Source: Sphingomonadales bacterium
GTDB taxonomy: Bacteria > Pseudomonadota > Alphaproteobacteria > Sphingomonadales > Sphingomonadaceae
Assembly (NCBI GenBank): GCA_025362295.1
Contig: JANYGX010000009.1
Span: forward strand, 1 to 64,000
DNA length: 64,000 nucleotides
Reading direction: 5' to 3'
Below are positions 9,047 to 18,643 of this stretch, piece by piece. Position 1 is the stretch's first letter. The number at the start of each line of letters is the position of its first letter. Below the pieces are notes generated by a model. That model was not told the origin of the DNA, searched no databases, and saw nothing but the letters and a program-made list of their open reading frames with translations. The position numbers and the translations under genes were made by a program.

Positions 9047-9901
9047 CTACGCTAACCACGCCGTGGTCGCCTTGGCAAGTGTTTCAGCGGCTTCGGGTAC
9101 ATGGGAAAAAAACAGGTCGGGCTCAACCACCTCGGCCTCAATCACCCGGTAGTGGCCTTCGTCATCCACCACCAGATCAATACGGGCATAAAATGGCGCG
9201 CCTGCTAGGGCTGCATAGGCGGCTTTGGCAACGGCAACAGCACTGGCAGGCGGCACCATGCGAATAGTCCGGCCGCCCCATTCAGACTGAATGCGAAAAT
9301 CACCAGGTTTGGGCCGCTCGCAGACAGCATGACTGACCACGTCGTTGATGATGATGATGGAAAGTTCGCCAAGTGTCTCGATGGACTTAAAATAGGGTTG
9401 CACCAGTCGCACACCCTGCGACGGCCAATTGAGTGGCAGAAACTCCGAGAGATCAATGGTTGCCGTAACAACAATTCCAACAGCACCAGCCGACAGACTC
9501 GGTTTCAGCACCAGTTTTTCATAGCCGTAGTGTTTGGCCCAGGTTTGAGCGCGTTTGATGTCTGGCACATGCATAGCCAGTGTGGGTACAACCGGCACAC
9601 CGGCTGCCGCCAAATCAAGCAGAAAACGTTTATCAAGGCCCCATTGCAAACAGGTTGGCGGGTTCAACATTTTTGTCCGCATGGCAACCCGCGCGATCCA
9701 GTCACGAAACTTCTCTGGATCGTGATACCAGTCCCACGTGGTTCGCACCATCACCACATCGAAGCGATGCCACAGAACATCTCGTGATGTCCACGCTGGC
9801 GATGACACATCATGCCCAAGAGTTTTCAGGCTGGCAACCAGGGCATCGTCAACGCCAGTTGCATGATCAACGTCGTCACAGGTGGCCAAGGCAATTTTCA
9901 T
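9047..9901 (-). CDS. ATP-grasp domain protein of unknown substrate (RimK/glutathione synthetase-like)
   Basis: A 284-aa putative carboxylate-amine ligase. The ATP-grasp core is visible as [14 protein letters not shown] (ATP-binding Lys and glycine loop, about residues 130-145), a QPYF segment, and the metal-binding end [11 protein letters not shown]...[11 protein letters not shown] (about 239-265). An N-terminal pre-ATP-grasp region with [10 protein letters not shown] precedes it. It is inserted between hisF (ATGA overlap) and hisE (4-nt gap) and must be co-translated with them. ATP-grasp enzymes of this type join amino acids or peptides; a histidine- or AICAR-linked role is a guess from context only. 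Confidence 0.8.
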   Translation of the reverse strand: MKIALATCDDVDHATGVDDALVASLKTLGHDVSSPAWTSRDVLWHRFDVVMVRTTWDWYHDPEKFRDWIARVAMRTKMLNPPTCLQWGLDKRFLLDLAAAGVPVVPTLAMHVPDIKRAQTWAKHYGYEKLVLKPSLSAGAVGIVVTATIDLSEFLPLNWPSQGVRLVQPYFKSIETLGELSIIIINDVVSHAVCERPKPGDFRIQSEWGGRTIRMVPPASAVAVAKAAYAALAGAPFYARIDLVVDDEGHYRVIEAEVVEPDLFFSHVPEAAETLAKATTAWLA

Positions 9902-10656
9902 AACCGCACCTTTATACCATTGGCTGCCATATGTTGCTTGGCTTCAGCGATGCTGTAATTGCCATAGTGAAAAATTGAAGCAGCAAGCACAGCACTGGCA
10001 TGGCCATCGCGCACACCGGCAACCAGATCATCGAGCGTGCCCACCCCGCCAGAAGCAATCACCGGCACGCGCACAGCATCGCTGACGGCGCGTGTGAGGG
10101 CGATGTCGTAGCCGGTTTTGGCGCCGTCTTTGTCCATTGAAGTCAGCAAAATTTCACCAGCCCCAAGCGCTGTTGCCTGCCTCGCGAATGCGACCGCATC
10201 AATGCCGGTGGCTGTGCGGCCACCATGGGTAAAAATCTGCCAGCCACTCGTGGCAATTTTTTTCGCATCAATCGCCACCACAATGCACTGGCTACCAAAT
10301 TGTTCAGCCAGAACCCTGATCACATCAGGGTTTAGCACAGCCGCTGTATTGATTGAAACCTTGTCGGCCCCTGCCTGTAAAAGGGCGCGCACATCATCAG
10401 CATCGCGCACACCACCGCCAACGGTGAGCGGCATGAAACATTGCTCGGCTGTTTTGCTAACCACATCGAACAGGATGTTGCGATTATCGGATGATGCGGT
10501 GATATCGAGGAAGGTAAGCTCATCTGCACCGGCTGCATCGTAAATTTTTGCCTGAGCTACCGGATCGCCTGCGTCTACTAGATCGACAAAGTTCACACCT
10601 TTAACAACACGGCCATCTTTGACATCGAGACAGGGTATGATGCGGGTGGCGAGCAT
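9898..10656 (-). CDS. hisF: Imidazole glycerol phosphate synthase subunit HisF (cyclase)
   Basis: Beta/alpha barrel that uses ammonia from HisH to convert PRFAR to imidazole glycerol phosphate and AICAR. Catalytic Asp11 is in [14 protein letters not shown] and the second Asp in VVVAIDAKK (about 130). Length 252 aa is standard. Its ATG overlaps the hisA stop (TAATG), and its stop overlaps the ATP-grasp start (ATGA). Confidence 0.98.
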   Translation of the reverse strand: MLATRIIPCLDVKDGRVVKGVNFVDLVDAGDPVAQAKIYDAAGADELTFLDITASSDNRNILFDVVSKTAEQCFMPLTVGGGVRDADDVRALLQAGADKVSINTAAVLNPDVIRVLAEQFGSQCIVVAIDAKKIATSGWQIFTHGGRTATGIDAVAFARQATALGAGEILLTSMDKDGAKTGYDIALTRAVSDAVRVPVIASGGVGTLDDLVAGVRDGHASAVLAASIFHYGNYSIAEAKQHMAANGIKVRL

Positions 10657-11396
10657 TATTTGACCCTCGCTAAGGCAGCCGCCAAATCAAGCCGTCCGTC
10701 ATAAATGGCGCGGCCAGTGATTACACCTTCAAGCGTGCCCCTGATGGTTTTGCGTGCTGCAAGCAGCGCATCGATATCGTTCATATCCGCCACACCGCCG
10801 GAGGCAATCACCGGCAAGTCTGTGGCTTCTGCCAGTGCCACAGTTGCTTCTATATTCACGCCTTTCATCATGCCGTCGCGACCAACATCGGTGAACAACA
10901 CGCTGGCAACGCCAGCATCTTCAAAGCGTTTGGCGAGATCGACCACTGGCACGTTCGACACATCCGCCCAGCCTTCGGTCGCCACATAACCATCCCGCGC
11001 ATCGACACCGACCACAATCTGGCGTAAGTGCCGCTTTGCCGCCACTTTGACCAGTGCGGGGTTTTTGAGCGCCGCTGTTCCCAGCACCACCCGCGCGACA
11101 CCAAGATCGAGCCAACGACTGACACTGGCGGCATCGCGGATACCGCCACCAACCTGAATTTTACCTGGAAATTTCCTCACAATGCTTTCAATCACAGTGC
11201 CGTTGATACTCTCGCCGACAAACGCCCCGTTCAAGTCAACAATGTGCAACCATTTTGCACCAGCGCTGGCAAACACCATCGCCTGCGCAACCGGATCAGG
11301 CGCAAATACTGTGGCGGACGCCATGTCGCCGCGCTCGAGACGCACGCCTTGCCCATCTTTTAAATCAATTGCCGGAAAAATAATAAAATCGTTCAT
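10656..11396 (-). CDS. hisA: ProFAR isomerase HisA
   Basis: Converts ProFAR to PRFAR in histidine biosynthesis. The barrel begins with [13 protein letters not shown], where Asp11 is the general base, and the second catalytic Asp is near 130-135 in VGVDARDG. An upstream in-frame ATG at 11405 exists, but the ATG at 11396 forms the ATGA overlap with hisH and is preferred (246 aa). Confidence 0.97.
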   Translation of the reverse strand: MNDFIIFPAIDLKDGQGVRLERGDMASATVFAPDPVAQAMVFASAGAKWLHIVDLNGAFVGESINGTVIESIVRKFPGKIQVGGGIRDAASVSRWLDLGVARVVLGTAALKNPALVKVAAKRHLRQIVVGVDARDGYVATEGWADVSNVPVVDLAKRFEDAGVASVLFTDVGRDGMMKGVNIEATVALAEATDLPVIASGGVADMNDIDALLAARKTIRGTLEGVITGRAIYDGRLDLAAALARVK

Positions 11397-12040
11397 GGCT
11401 TCCATTTCAGAAAGTTTTGCAAAAATGCCAGCCCAAAGCCTTGTGATTTTTCAGGATGAAATTGTGTGCCAATCATCGTATCGCGCGCAATCATCGCAGT
11501 GATGGTCTGGCTGTAATCGGTGGTGAGATAAACATCATTTTTATCAACGGGCGTATAAACAAAGCTGTGAACAAAATAGGCCATACTTTTGTCTGGCAAG
11601 CCGTTCAGAATAGTGTGGCTTTGCACACAGGCAAGAGTGTTCCAACCCATATGAGGTACTTTCAGCGCTGTGTCGCCCGGCGCCAGCAAAACCACATCGC
11701 CAGCTATGCAATCAAGGCCTTTATGTTCACCGTGCTCAAGGCCGCGCGTGGCCATTAATTGCATGCCGACACAAATGCCGAGAAATGGTTTTGCCTCCGT
11801 CTGCACGCGCGTCGCCAGCACATCCCAGACACCCGGCAAAGATCGCAACGCTGCAGCGCAGTGACCAAAGGCACCCACACCAGGCAGTACAATGCGGTCA
11901 GCGGTTGCAATGATTGCTGCATTATTTGTCACTTCAACCGCTATTGTAAGGTTGGCATCGATTGCCGCACGTTCCAGCGCCTTGGCGACCGAGCGCAGAT
12001 TGCCGCTGCCATAATCAATCAGGGCCAGCCGCTCTGCCAT
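11393..12040 (-). CDS. hisH: Imidazole glycerol phosphate synthase subunit HisH (glutaminase)
   Basis: Class I glutamine amidotransferase that feeds ammonia to HisF. The nucleophile is Cys90 in LGICVGMQ, and the His-Glu pair sits in GTQFHPEKSQG near residue 195. At 215 aa it is of normal size. It follows hisB with a 2-nt gap and overlaps hisA by 4 nt. Confidence 0.97.
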   Translation of the reverse strand: MAERLALIDYGSGNLRSVAKALERAAIDANLTIAVEVTNNAAIIATADRIVLPGVGAFGHCAAALRSLPGVWDVLATRVQTEAKPFLGICVGMQLMATRGLEHGEHKGLDCIAGDVVLLAPGDTALKVPHMGWNTLACVQSHTILNGLPDKSMAYFVHSFVYTPVDKNDVYLTTDYSQTITAMIARDTMIGTQFHPEKSQGFGLAFLQNFLKWKP

Positions 12041-12042
12041 GC

Positions 12043-12642
12043 CTAGAGTGATCCGCCTAATGTACCTTTGGTCGATGGGACGCTGTCTGCCTTGCGGGGA
12101 TCGATGCTGATGGCCTGCCGCAACGCTCTAGCTAGTCCCTTGTAACAGCTTTCGATAATATGGTGGTTGTTTGTGCCATACAGGTTCTCCACATGGAGCG
12201 TGATGCCCGCAGCTTGCGCAAACGCCTGAAACCATTCGCGGAACAATTCGGTATCAAACTCTCCCAGTTTATCGCGGGTAAACAGCACCTTCCAGATCAA
12301 GTATGGTCGCGCTGACACATCGAGTGCCACACGCGTTAGAGTTTCGTCCATAGGAATATAGGCATGGGCATAGCGGGTGATACCCTTCAAATCGCCCAGC
12401 GCCTTGGCCACGGCCTCGCCAACCGCAATACCCGTGTCTTCTGTGGTATGGTGGCCATCAATATGCAAATCACCCGTGGCTTTCACATCCAGATCAATCA
12501 AACTGTGACGCGAGAATTGTTCGAGCATATGGTCCAAAAAACCAAGGCCCGTCGAAACGTTATAGAGGCCCGAACCATCCAGATTGAGACAGACACGAAT
12601 TTCCGTTTCTTTGGTTTTTCGCTCAACGGTTGCTGTACGCAT
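12043..12642 (-). CDS. hisB: Imidazoleglycerol-phosphate dehydratase
   Basis: Sixth enzyme of histidine biosynthesis, a manganese enzyme with paired histidine motifs: GHHTTEDTG and [12 protein letters not shown] are both intact. This is the monofunctional form without the HisB-N phosphatase. The frame runs to 12693, but the ATG at 12642 is preceded by AAAGGAA and matches the family N-terminus, giving 199 aa. It is the first gene of the operon hisB-hisH-hisA-hisF-ATP-grasp-hisE-HIT, with a good promoter just upstream. Confidence 0.97.
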   Translation of the reverse strand: MRTATVERKTKETEIRVCLNLDGSGLYNVSTGLGFLDHMLEQFSRHSLIDLDVKATGDLHIDGHHTTEDTGIAVGEAVAKALGDLKGITRYAHAYIPMDETLTRVALDVSARPYLIWKVLFTRDKLGEFDTELFREWFQAFAQAAGITLHVENLYGTNNHHIIESCYKGLARALRQAISIDPRKADSVPSTKGTLGGSL

Positions 12643-12664
12643 GAATGTTCCTTTGCAAAAATAG

Positions 12665-12693
12665 CCTATAAGGACAGTGACAGAGCTGTTCAA
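12665..12693 (-). promoter_or_regulatory. Probable promoter of the his operon
   Basis: Reading leftwards, TTGAAC (12688-12693), a 17-nt spacer and TATAGG (12665-12670) form a good sigma-70 promoter. It would start transcription about 15 nt before the hisB ATG at 12642, leaving a short leader that includes the AAAGGAA ribosome binding site. There is no room for a histidine attenuator leader peptide. Confidence 0.6.
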
Positions 12694-12827
12694 GCAACCT
12701 TATCTTTTGGTTAATTTTGCCAAAAGATATTTTTTGCTGGTCTCTAAGCTATAAAATTGGGTGTTATTCTGGATTTTACTATTTTGAGCTTGCGATAAAA
12801 CGCATCGATACCTATGTAAAAGGCAGT

Positions 12828-12904
<77 letters not shown>

Positions 12905-13023
12905 ACGCATCAATATTTGAGATATTTCTCAAAAAATCAAAAATTTTTTAAAATGAGCCATTCAAGCGCTATTTACAGCAGATACCCGATACAAAAAAGC
13001 AATCGTGCTAAGGAGACCGCCTG

Positions 13024-13989
13024 ATGGACGCCCGCCTGAACATGACCGCTTCATCTGCCGATGCAAACATCGTATCCGAGATCATGCGTTTGAAAAAAGA
13101 GCGCAACGCCGTTATTCTTGCGCATTATTATCAGTCGGCTGACATACAAAACATTGCTGATTTTGTTGGCGACAGCCTAGATTTGTCACGCAAAGCAGCG
13201 GCAACTGATGCAGAGGTAATAGCCTTTTGCGGTGTAAAGTTTATGGCTGAAGTCGCCAAAATCCTGTCGCCACAAAAAACCGTGGTGCTGCCAGACCTGA
13301 AGGCCGGTTGCTCATTGGAAGACAGCTGTCCACCGGATGAATTTGCCATGTTCCGTGCAGCGCATCCTGACCATATTGCGCTCACATACATAAACTGCTC
13401 GGCAGCTGTGAAGGCGCATTCGGACATCATCGTTACCTCGTCATCGGCTGAGCATATCATCAACCAGATTCCACGCGACAAGCCGATTTTGTTTGCGCCC
13501 GATCGTCACCTTGGGGCGTATCTGGCCCGCATAACCGGCCGCGATATGGTGCTATGGCAAGGCACGTGTATCGTTCATGAAAATTTCTCGGAAGTTGAAC
13601 TGATTAAGCTAAAGGCTGAATATCCCGAGGCCCCTGTTGCAGCACACCCAGAGTGCCCTGGCCACATTCTTGATCATGCTGACTATGTGGGAGCAACCAG
13701 CGGCATTCTGAAATATGCGTTGTCCAGCCCTTCACAAACAATCATTGTCGCGACCGAACCCAACATTATCCACACCATGCAAAAACAGGCGCCGCACAAG
13801 CTGTTTATTGGCGCACCGGGTATGGACGGCAACTGCAACTGCAATATCTGTCCGTTTATGGCGCTCAACACGATGGACAAACTTAGACTGAGTTTGCGTG
13901 ATCTTGAACCACGCATTGAAGTGCCAGAAGCCGTGCGGGTTGGCGCACTCAGGAGTTTGCACGCTATGCTCGCTATGGCGCCAAAATGA
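13024..13989 (+). CDS. nadA: Quinolinate synthase NadA
   Basis: Iron-sulfur enzyme that condenses iminoaspartate with dihydroxyacetone phosphate to quinolinate for NAD synthesis. The three cluster cysteines are visible: Cys69 in FCGVKFMAE, one in HPECPGHI near 217, and one in the NCNCNICPF segment near 280. AHYYQ near 34 binds substrate. Length 321 aa is standard. AAGGAGA lies 7-8 nt before the ATG. nadC follows with an ATGA overlap, but nadB is not between them. Confidence 0.97.
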   Translation: MDARLNMTASSADANIVSEIMRLKKERNAVILAHYYQSADIQNIADFVGDSLDLSRKAAATDAEVIAFCGVKFMAEVAKILSPQKTVVLPDLKAGCSLEDSCPPDEFAMFRAAHPDHIALTYINCSAAVKAHSDIIVTSSSAEHIINQIPRDKPILFAPDRHLGAYLARITGRDMVLWQGTCIVHENFSEVELIKLKAEYPEAPVAAHPECPGHILDHADYVGATSGILKYALSSPSQTIIVATEPNIIHTMQKQAPHKLFIGAPGMDGNCNCNICPFMALNTMDKLRLSLRDLEPRIEVPEAVRVGALRSLHAMLAMAPK

Positions 13990-14840
13990 TATCAGCAATT
14001 TTTCCTCTTTCTACATCTGAACGCGATGCCTTTGTTCGTGTAACCCTTGCCGAAGATATGGGGGTTGGCGGCGACGTGACATCCAATGCTGTGATCCCGG
14101 CGGATGCGCGATTTCATGCTGTGATGGCAACACGTGAACCCATAGTCGTGGCCGGTATTGAGCTTGCTGCCGCGTTTATGAGTGCGCTTGCTCCAGCAGA
14201 GGTTCATGTAAAGGTAAAAGACGGTGATGCCGTGCCAGCTGATACAATCCTGCTCGAAGCCATTGGCAATGGCCGCGCCCTGTTAACGGCTGAGCGCTCG
14301 GCACTCAACACGCTGCAACATCTTTCTGGCATCGCCACACTCACACGCAAATATGTGGATGCCATAGAAGGGACAGGTGCTATTCTTCTGGATACGCGTA
14401 AAACCACGCCAGGTCTACGGTTACTAGAAAAATACGCCACACGCATGGGCCGAGCCGAAAACCACCGCTTGCGCCTTGATGACGGTGTGATGATCAAGGA
14501 CAATCACGTTGCCATTGCGGGTGGGATTGCCAAAGCCATACAGGCCGCCCGCAGCGCTGGCCTGACATTGCCCGTGCAGGTAGAATGCGATTCACTCATG
14601 CAGGTTCATGAGGCTTTGCATGCGGGTGCTGATCGTTTGTTGCTGGATAACATGTCACCTGATCAGTTGCGCGAGGCGGTTGAACTGGTGGCTGGCCGCA
14701 TACCCACTGAAGCCTCCGGTGGTGTGCGACTGGATACGATCCGGGCCATCGCAGAAAGCGGCGTGACCTATGTGTCGGTTGGGCGCATCACACAATCTGC
14801 GCCAGCTGTTGATGTCGGGCTTGATTTTAGAGCGCTGTAA
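13986..14840 (+). CDS. nadC: Nicotinate-nucleotide pyrophosphorylase (carboxylating)
   Basis: Quinolinate phosphoribosyltransferase, converting quinolinate and PRPP to NaMN with CO2 release. The signatures [23 protein letters not shown] and [10 protein letters not shown] with the basic residues for quinolinate and PRPP are intact, and the C-terminal EASGGV[11 protein letters not shown] is typical. 284 aa. It is translationally coupled to nadA, and the next gene follows after 10 nt. Confidence 0.97.
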   Translation: MISAIFPLSTSERDAFVRVTLAEDMGVGGDVTSNAVIPADARFHAVMATREPIVVAGIELAAAFMSALAPAEVHVKVKDGDAVPADTILLEAIGNGRALLTAERSALNTLQHLSGIATLTRKYVDAIEGTGAILLDTRKTTPGLRLLEKYATRMGRAENHRLRLDDGVMIKDNHVAIAGGIAKAIQAARSAGLTLPVQVECDSLMQVHEALHAGADRLLLDNMSPDQLREAVELVAGRIPTEASGGVRLDTIRAIAESGVTYVSVGRITQSAPAVDVGLDFRAL

Positions 14841-14850
14841 GGAATGCACT

Positions 14851-15672
14851 ATGCGTTTGCACATGACCACGGTTTTTCAGGTGAAGGCCAAAACCAAAGA
14901 GCATAAAAAAAGGCAGTTTGGCAGTCAGGACTGGATATGGCGATTGCTATGGGTTCCGGTGTTCGCCGCAATGATGACAAAAACTGTAGCAGCTTTCGCA
15001 GCGTCTGCGGTTTGCCATATTCCTTCTGCTGTCAGCACCCTCACTCAGGATCAGATCGACACTTTCAGCAGAGCTGCACAAACCAGTTACCCTTATGATG
15101 GGTATTTGCTGGCCTTGTCGTGGTCTCCAGCCTACTGCGCCAAGGTTGATAACAGCGACCGCGCCAATAGTGATTCTGATTTTCAGTGCACCGCGAACAA
15201 GTTTAATTTTGTTGTGCATGGCTTATGGCCGGAAGCCAGTGATGCACCCAGCCTTGATGAGCAACCAGCGTTTTGCAAGCCAACGGCACCCATTGCTGTC
15301 AACACGCTTAAAGCGCATTTATGCACGATCCCTGGTGTTGGTTTGATGCATCATGAGTGGGCCAAGCACGGCAGTTGCGCATTCAGCACACCGGAAGAAT
15401 TTCTTGGACGCATAGAAGCGCTGCGTTCAAAACTCAGGTTACCGAATTTCTCTGTGGTGGCCGATCAGCCGTTAACCGCTGGTATAGTCCGCGATGCGTT
15501 TGTGCTCGCCAACCCAGGCTTGCCGCGTAACGCGATTATGGTAGCGACCGATAAAAAAAACCGTTTGCAGGAGGTCAGGCTTTGCTATGATAAAGCCTTT
15601 CATTTCACGGCTTGCCAGCGCCGCGGCGCGCCGGACCGGATTGCCATCCAGGTGACACGCTTCCGTGGTTAA
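14851..15672 (+). CDS. Secreted ribonuclease T2 family protein
   Basis: Endoribonuclease that cleaves RNA through a 2',3'-cyclic phosphate, probably in the periplasm. The two catalytic histidine motifs are present: CAS I FVVHGLWPE at about 121-129 and CAS II HHEWAKHGSC at about 168-177. A charged N-terminus followed by a hydrophobic stretch at about 29-50 suggests an unusually long signal peptide or anchor. The start at 14851 has TAAGGA seven nt upstream. Cysteines are frequent, consistent with disulfides. Its 3' end overlaps the convergent DUF4112 gene by 68 bp. Fits after nadC, possibly read from the same promoter. Confidence 0.9.
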   Translation: MRLHMTTVFQVKAKTKEHKKRQFGSQDWIWRLLWVPVFAAMMTKTVAAFAASAVCHIPSAVSTLTQDQIDTFSRAAQTSYPYDGYLLALSWSPAYCAKVDNSDRANSDSDFQCTANKFNFVVHGLWPEASDAPSLDEQPAFCKPTAPIAVNTLKAHLCTIPGVGLMHHEWAKHGSCAFSTPEEFLGRIEALRSKLRLPNFSVVADQPLTAGIVRDAFVLANPGLPRNAIMVATDKKNRLQEVRLCYDKAFHFTACQRRGAPDRIAIQVTRFRG

Positions 15673-16063
15673 GCGGTGGTTCGTTGAAAGGTTTGGCATC
15701 GAAGTCCGGACCAAGGTGAGCGCCCATTTTTTCAAGATGATCTTTTAGCATTTTGAGATTGCGTGAGTTGGCGGGAAACATAAAATCCCATACACTGCCG
15801 ACCACTGGCACAGCGCCAAGTGTTGTGTTGATGCCAAGGTTCATTATCATGCGAAACAAAGTAAGCTTAGGTATTTCGAGCCGCATGGCTTCATAAATGA
15901 TGTATGCCCCAATCAATCCGGCAATGCCATCGCCGACCACCGGAATGAAATCAAGCACACCTGTGGCACCACCACGCTTTTTGAACAGCGGCAATGCAAT
16001 AGAGCGTTGCATAAACCATTCAATTTTACTGAGGCGCTTGTAGGTCGATACGGGATCGAGCAT
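15605..16063 (-). CDS. DUF4112 domain-containing membrane protein
   Basis: A 152-aa protein of the DUF4112 family, function unknown. The family core is visible: LDFIPVVGDGIAGLIGAYIIY at about 37-57 and INTTLGAVPVVGSVWDFMF at about 78-96, two hydrophobic glycine-rich hairpins each ending in a charged helix. The C-terminal 25 residues are encoded by the region antisense to the RNase T2 gene end. It lies 21 nt after mobA on the same strand. Confidence 0.85.
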   Translation of the reverse strand: MLDPVSTYKRLSKIEWFMQRSIALPLFKKRGGATGVLDFIPVVGDGIAGLIGAYIIYEAMRLEIPKLTLFRMIMNLGINTTLGAVPVVGSVWDFMFPANSRNLKMLKDHLEKMGAHLGPDFDAKPFNEPPLNHGSVSPGWQSGPARRGAGKP

Positions 16064-16084
16064 GTTGGTTCCTTTTCATCAGCT

Positions 16085-16657
16085 TCAATTCAGGTGGGCA
16101 CGCCTGCGCAGCTTTGCAAGAGCGGGCTGATCGTTGATGTTGAGAAGATGTGCTGCAGAAAAATGCACTGATGCAAAAGGAGTCGCTCGTTTGATCGCAG
16201 CAGTGAGAGAAAAGCCCTGTTTTATAGTATACGGCGCGGCTGCCGCCTCTGTCACGCGCCAGAGGGCGACTGTTGGCTGCCACCCGAGTGTTGTTTCGGC
16301 CACAACAACCTGTATCGCAGGTGAGGCCTTGTGTAGCATTTTTGTTACATACTGTAGCGGCAAACATGGTGTATCGCACGGCGCGGTCGCTACCCAGTCA
16401 TAACCAAATGCCCTTGCATAGCGCATAGCGGTTTTGAGCCCGCCAAGGGGGCCAGTGTCCGCTGTGGCATCATCCAGAACCAGCCACGGTGGTTTTGCCG
16501 TGCCACCCAACAGCACCAGTGTATCAACTTGCGCCACCATGGCAGTGATCACATGATCAAGAAAAGTCCTGCCCTTATAGAGAGCCGTCGTTTTATCCCG
16601 TTCGAACCGCAAAGATTGTCCACCGGCATAGATCGCACCCAGAATGCGCGGGCTCAT
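16085..16657 (-). CDS. mobA: Molybdenum cofactor guanylyltransferase
   Basis: Transfers GMP to molybdopterin to make the dinucleotide cofactor. The nucleotide-binding start IYAGGQSLRFERDK (9-22) matches the AGG-x-S-x-R(F/M)-x-x-DK motif, and APCDTPCLP (about 92-100) holds the metal-binding Asp. The end NINDQPAL is the counterpart of the usual NINTPEDL. 190 aa, normal. It overlaps the preceding accA-like subunit gene by 4 nt (ATGA), which is an unusual pairing of functions. Confidence 0.92.
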   Translation of the reverse strand: MSPRILGAIYAGGQSLRFERDKTTALYKGRTFLDHVITAMVAQVDTLVLLGGTAKPPWLVLDDATADTGPLGGLKTAMRYARAFGYDWVATAPCDTPCLPLQYVTKMLHKASPAIQVVVAETTLGWQPTVALWRVTEAAAAPYTIKQGFSLTAAIKRATPFASVHFSAAHLLNINDQPALAKLRRRAHLN

Positions 16658-18642
16658 GACTTTTCTGTAATATCAATCTCGAACAGCAGTTGTCCGTCAC
16701 TGACCTGTTGCCCGGTCCGAGCGTGTATCTGCCTGATTGTTCCGGCAGCCGGTGCCACAACACGTATTTCCATTTTCATGGCTTCCATGGTTGCAAGCAA
16801 GTCACCCACTTCAACAAAGTGGCCAGGCTTCACGGCCACATCGAGCACACGGCCGGGCATGGGGGCTTTCACCTCACCATTTTCAGCCATGGCGCTGGCA
16901 GCACTCACTTGCCTGTCTGGCCGGTTCAGCAAAAATGTTTGCCCCCAGATGCGAACCTCCACCTTAGTATCCGAAACAAGCAGCACAGATCGTATCATCT
17001 GGCCGTCGAGATCGGCCTCAAGCACGGTATCACTGCACCACTTTGCATGTGCGGAAAGTGGTAAGCCGAGACCATCAATCTGGTACCTGCTTGCACAGCG
17101 CGTCAGAGTTATTTTGGCAGGAACAGCCATATGGCTAGACAACATGACAGAGCGCGCTTCTGGCAAGTTCACCCGCCAGCCACCAAGTGCCAACCATGGT
17201 GAGTGATGTTTTTTCGAGCTGTGAACATGAGGCGTAATAATGGCAAGCGCTGCCAGAGCAAAAACCCGGGCAGGCACTTGCTCTGGTGGTTTAAGCATGG
17301 CTGCATGACGATCAATAAACGCTGTGGTAATGCGCGCCTCACGAAAGGAGTCAGTGCCCAACACCCTTGCCAAAAACGCACGATTGGTTTTTACGCCGTC
17401 AACAATTGTTTCATCTAGTGCTGAGAGCAATTTTTCGATGGCTGACATACGGTCAGGCGCATGGGTGATGATCTTGGCAATCATCGGATCGTACCACGGG
17501 GTAATGTCATCACCTTCCGCAACGCCTGAATCGACTCGTGCGGCTGATGGAAAACGTAAACGTTTCAGTGTGCCAACAGACGGCAAAAATGTACTGTCTG
17601 CGTCTTCAGCACATAACCGCACTTCAATGGCATGACCGCTTTGCGTGATCTCATTTTGCAGTTTCGGCAGTCTTTCACCACGCGCCACACGAATTTGCCA
17701 CTCCACCAGATCAAGTCCGGTGATCAATTCAGTGACCGGATGTTCCACTTGCAGCCGTGTATTCATTTCCATGAAATAATAGCTGTATTCCGGTTGCGAT
17801 GTGTCAACAATAAATTCAACTGTACCAGCCCCAACATAACCAATGGCTTTGGCAGCCTGACAGGCAGCCGCCCCCATGGCTTTGCGCATGGCATCACTCA
17901 GCCCTGGCGCTGGTGCTTCCTCAATAATTTTTTGATGACGCCGTTGCACGGAACAATCCCGCTCAAACAGATGCACGACATTGCCATGAGAGTCAGCAAA
18001 AACCTGAATTTCCACATGGCGTGGTTCAGCAACATATTTTTCCAGCAGCACAACGGCGTTGCCAAACGAACGATCCGCTTCACCCTGGCATGAGCGCAGC
18101 TCTGCAGCAAAATTTTGTATTGCATCAACACGCCGCATGCCTTTGCCGCCGCCGCCAGCTACGGCCTTGATGAGAATGGGGTAACCAACGGCAGTGGCAG
18201 CACGTGTGAGACGATCCAGTGTCTGATCATCCCCCTGATAACCTGGCACCACTGGCACGCCAGCAATTTTCATCAGCTTTTTTGCCTGATCTTTAAGCCC
18301 CATGGCACGCATGGCCGCTGGTGGTGGGCCGATAAACACAATGTGGGCACCGGCACAAGCCTCGGCAAATGTTGCGTTCTCTGAAAGAAAACCATAGCCG
18401 GGGTGAATAGCATCAGCGCCCGTGCGTTGTGCTGCATCAATGATTTTATCGATAACGAGATAGCTTTCACTGGCCGCTGCCGGACCGATGCATACCGCTT
18501 GCGTTGCCTCGCGCACATGCTGGGCATTTGCATCAGCATCTGAATACACTGCAACTGTTTCAATACCCATGGCATGCGCTGTACGGATAATCCGGCGCGC
18601 AATTTCACCGCGATTGGCAATAAGAATTTTGCGCATATTCAT
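16654..18642 (-). CDS. mccA: Methylcrotonyl-CoA carboxylase alpha subunit (biotin carboxylase + BCCP)
   Basis: Carboxylates biotin with ATP and carries it to the beta subunit in leucine degradation. The biotin carboxylase domain starts at MRKILIANRGEIARRI, contains the ATP-grasp glycine loop GGGGKGMR and the EMNTRLQVEHPVTE motif, and the C-terminal BCCP has AMKM with the biotinylated Lys623. The start at 18642 lies 1 nt after mccB and has AGGATG upstream, giving 662 aa, the normal MCC alpha length; the open frame upstream to 18720 overlaps mccB. Propionyl- or geranyl-CoA carboxylases look similar, but the partner gene supports MCC. Confidence 0.92.
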   Translation of the reverse strand: MNMRKILIANRGEIARRIIRTAHAMGIETVAVYSDADANAQHVREATQAVCIGPAAASESYLVIDKIIDAAQRTGADAIHPGYGFLSENATFAEACAGAHIVFIGPPPAAMRAMGLKDQAKKLMKIAGVPVVPGYQGDDQTLDRLTRAATAVGYPILIKAVAGGGGKGMRRVDAIQNFAAELRSCQGEADRSFGNAVVLLEKYVAEPRHVEIQVFADSHGNVVHLFERDCSVQRRHQKIIEEAPAPGLSDAMRKAMGAAACQAAKAIGYVGAGTVEFIVDTSQPEYSYYFMEMNTRLQVEHPVTELITGLDLVEWQIRVARGERLPKLQNEITQSGHAIEVRLCAEDADSTFLPSVGTLKRLRFPSAARVDSGVAEGDDITPWYDPMIAKIITHAPDRMSAIEKLLSALDETIVDGVKTNRAFLARVLGTDSFREARITTAFIDRHAAMLKPPEQVPARVFALAALAIITPHVHSSKKHHSPWLALGGWRVNLPEARSVMLSSHMAVPAKITLTRCASRYQIDGLGLPLSAHAKWCSDTVLEADLDGQMIRSVLLVSDTKVEVRIWGQTFLLNRPDRQVSAASAMAENGEVKAPMPGRVLDVAVKPGHFVEVGDLLATMEAMKMEIRVVAPAAGTIRQIHARTGQQVSDGQLLFEIDITEKS

Positions 18643-18643
18643 C

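Noticed and set aside
12912-12945. Terminator after tRNA-Pro(UGG)
   Set aside because: A 6-bp TTGAGA/TCTCAA hairpin exists, but it is followed by A rather than T residues on the plus strand.
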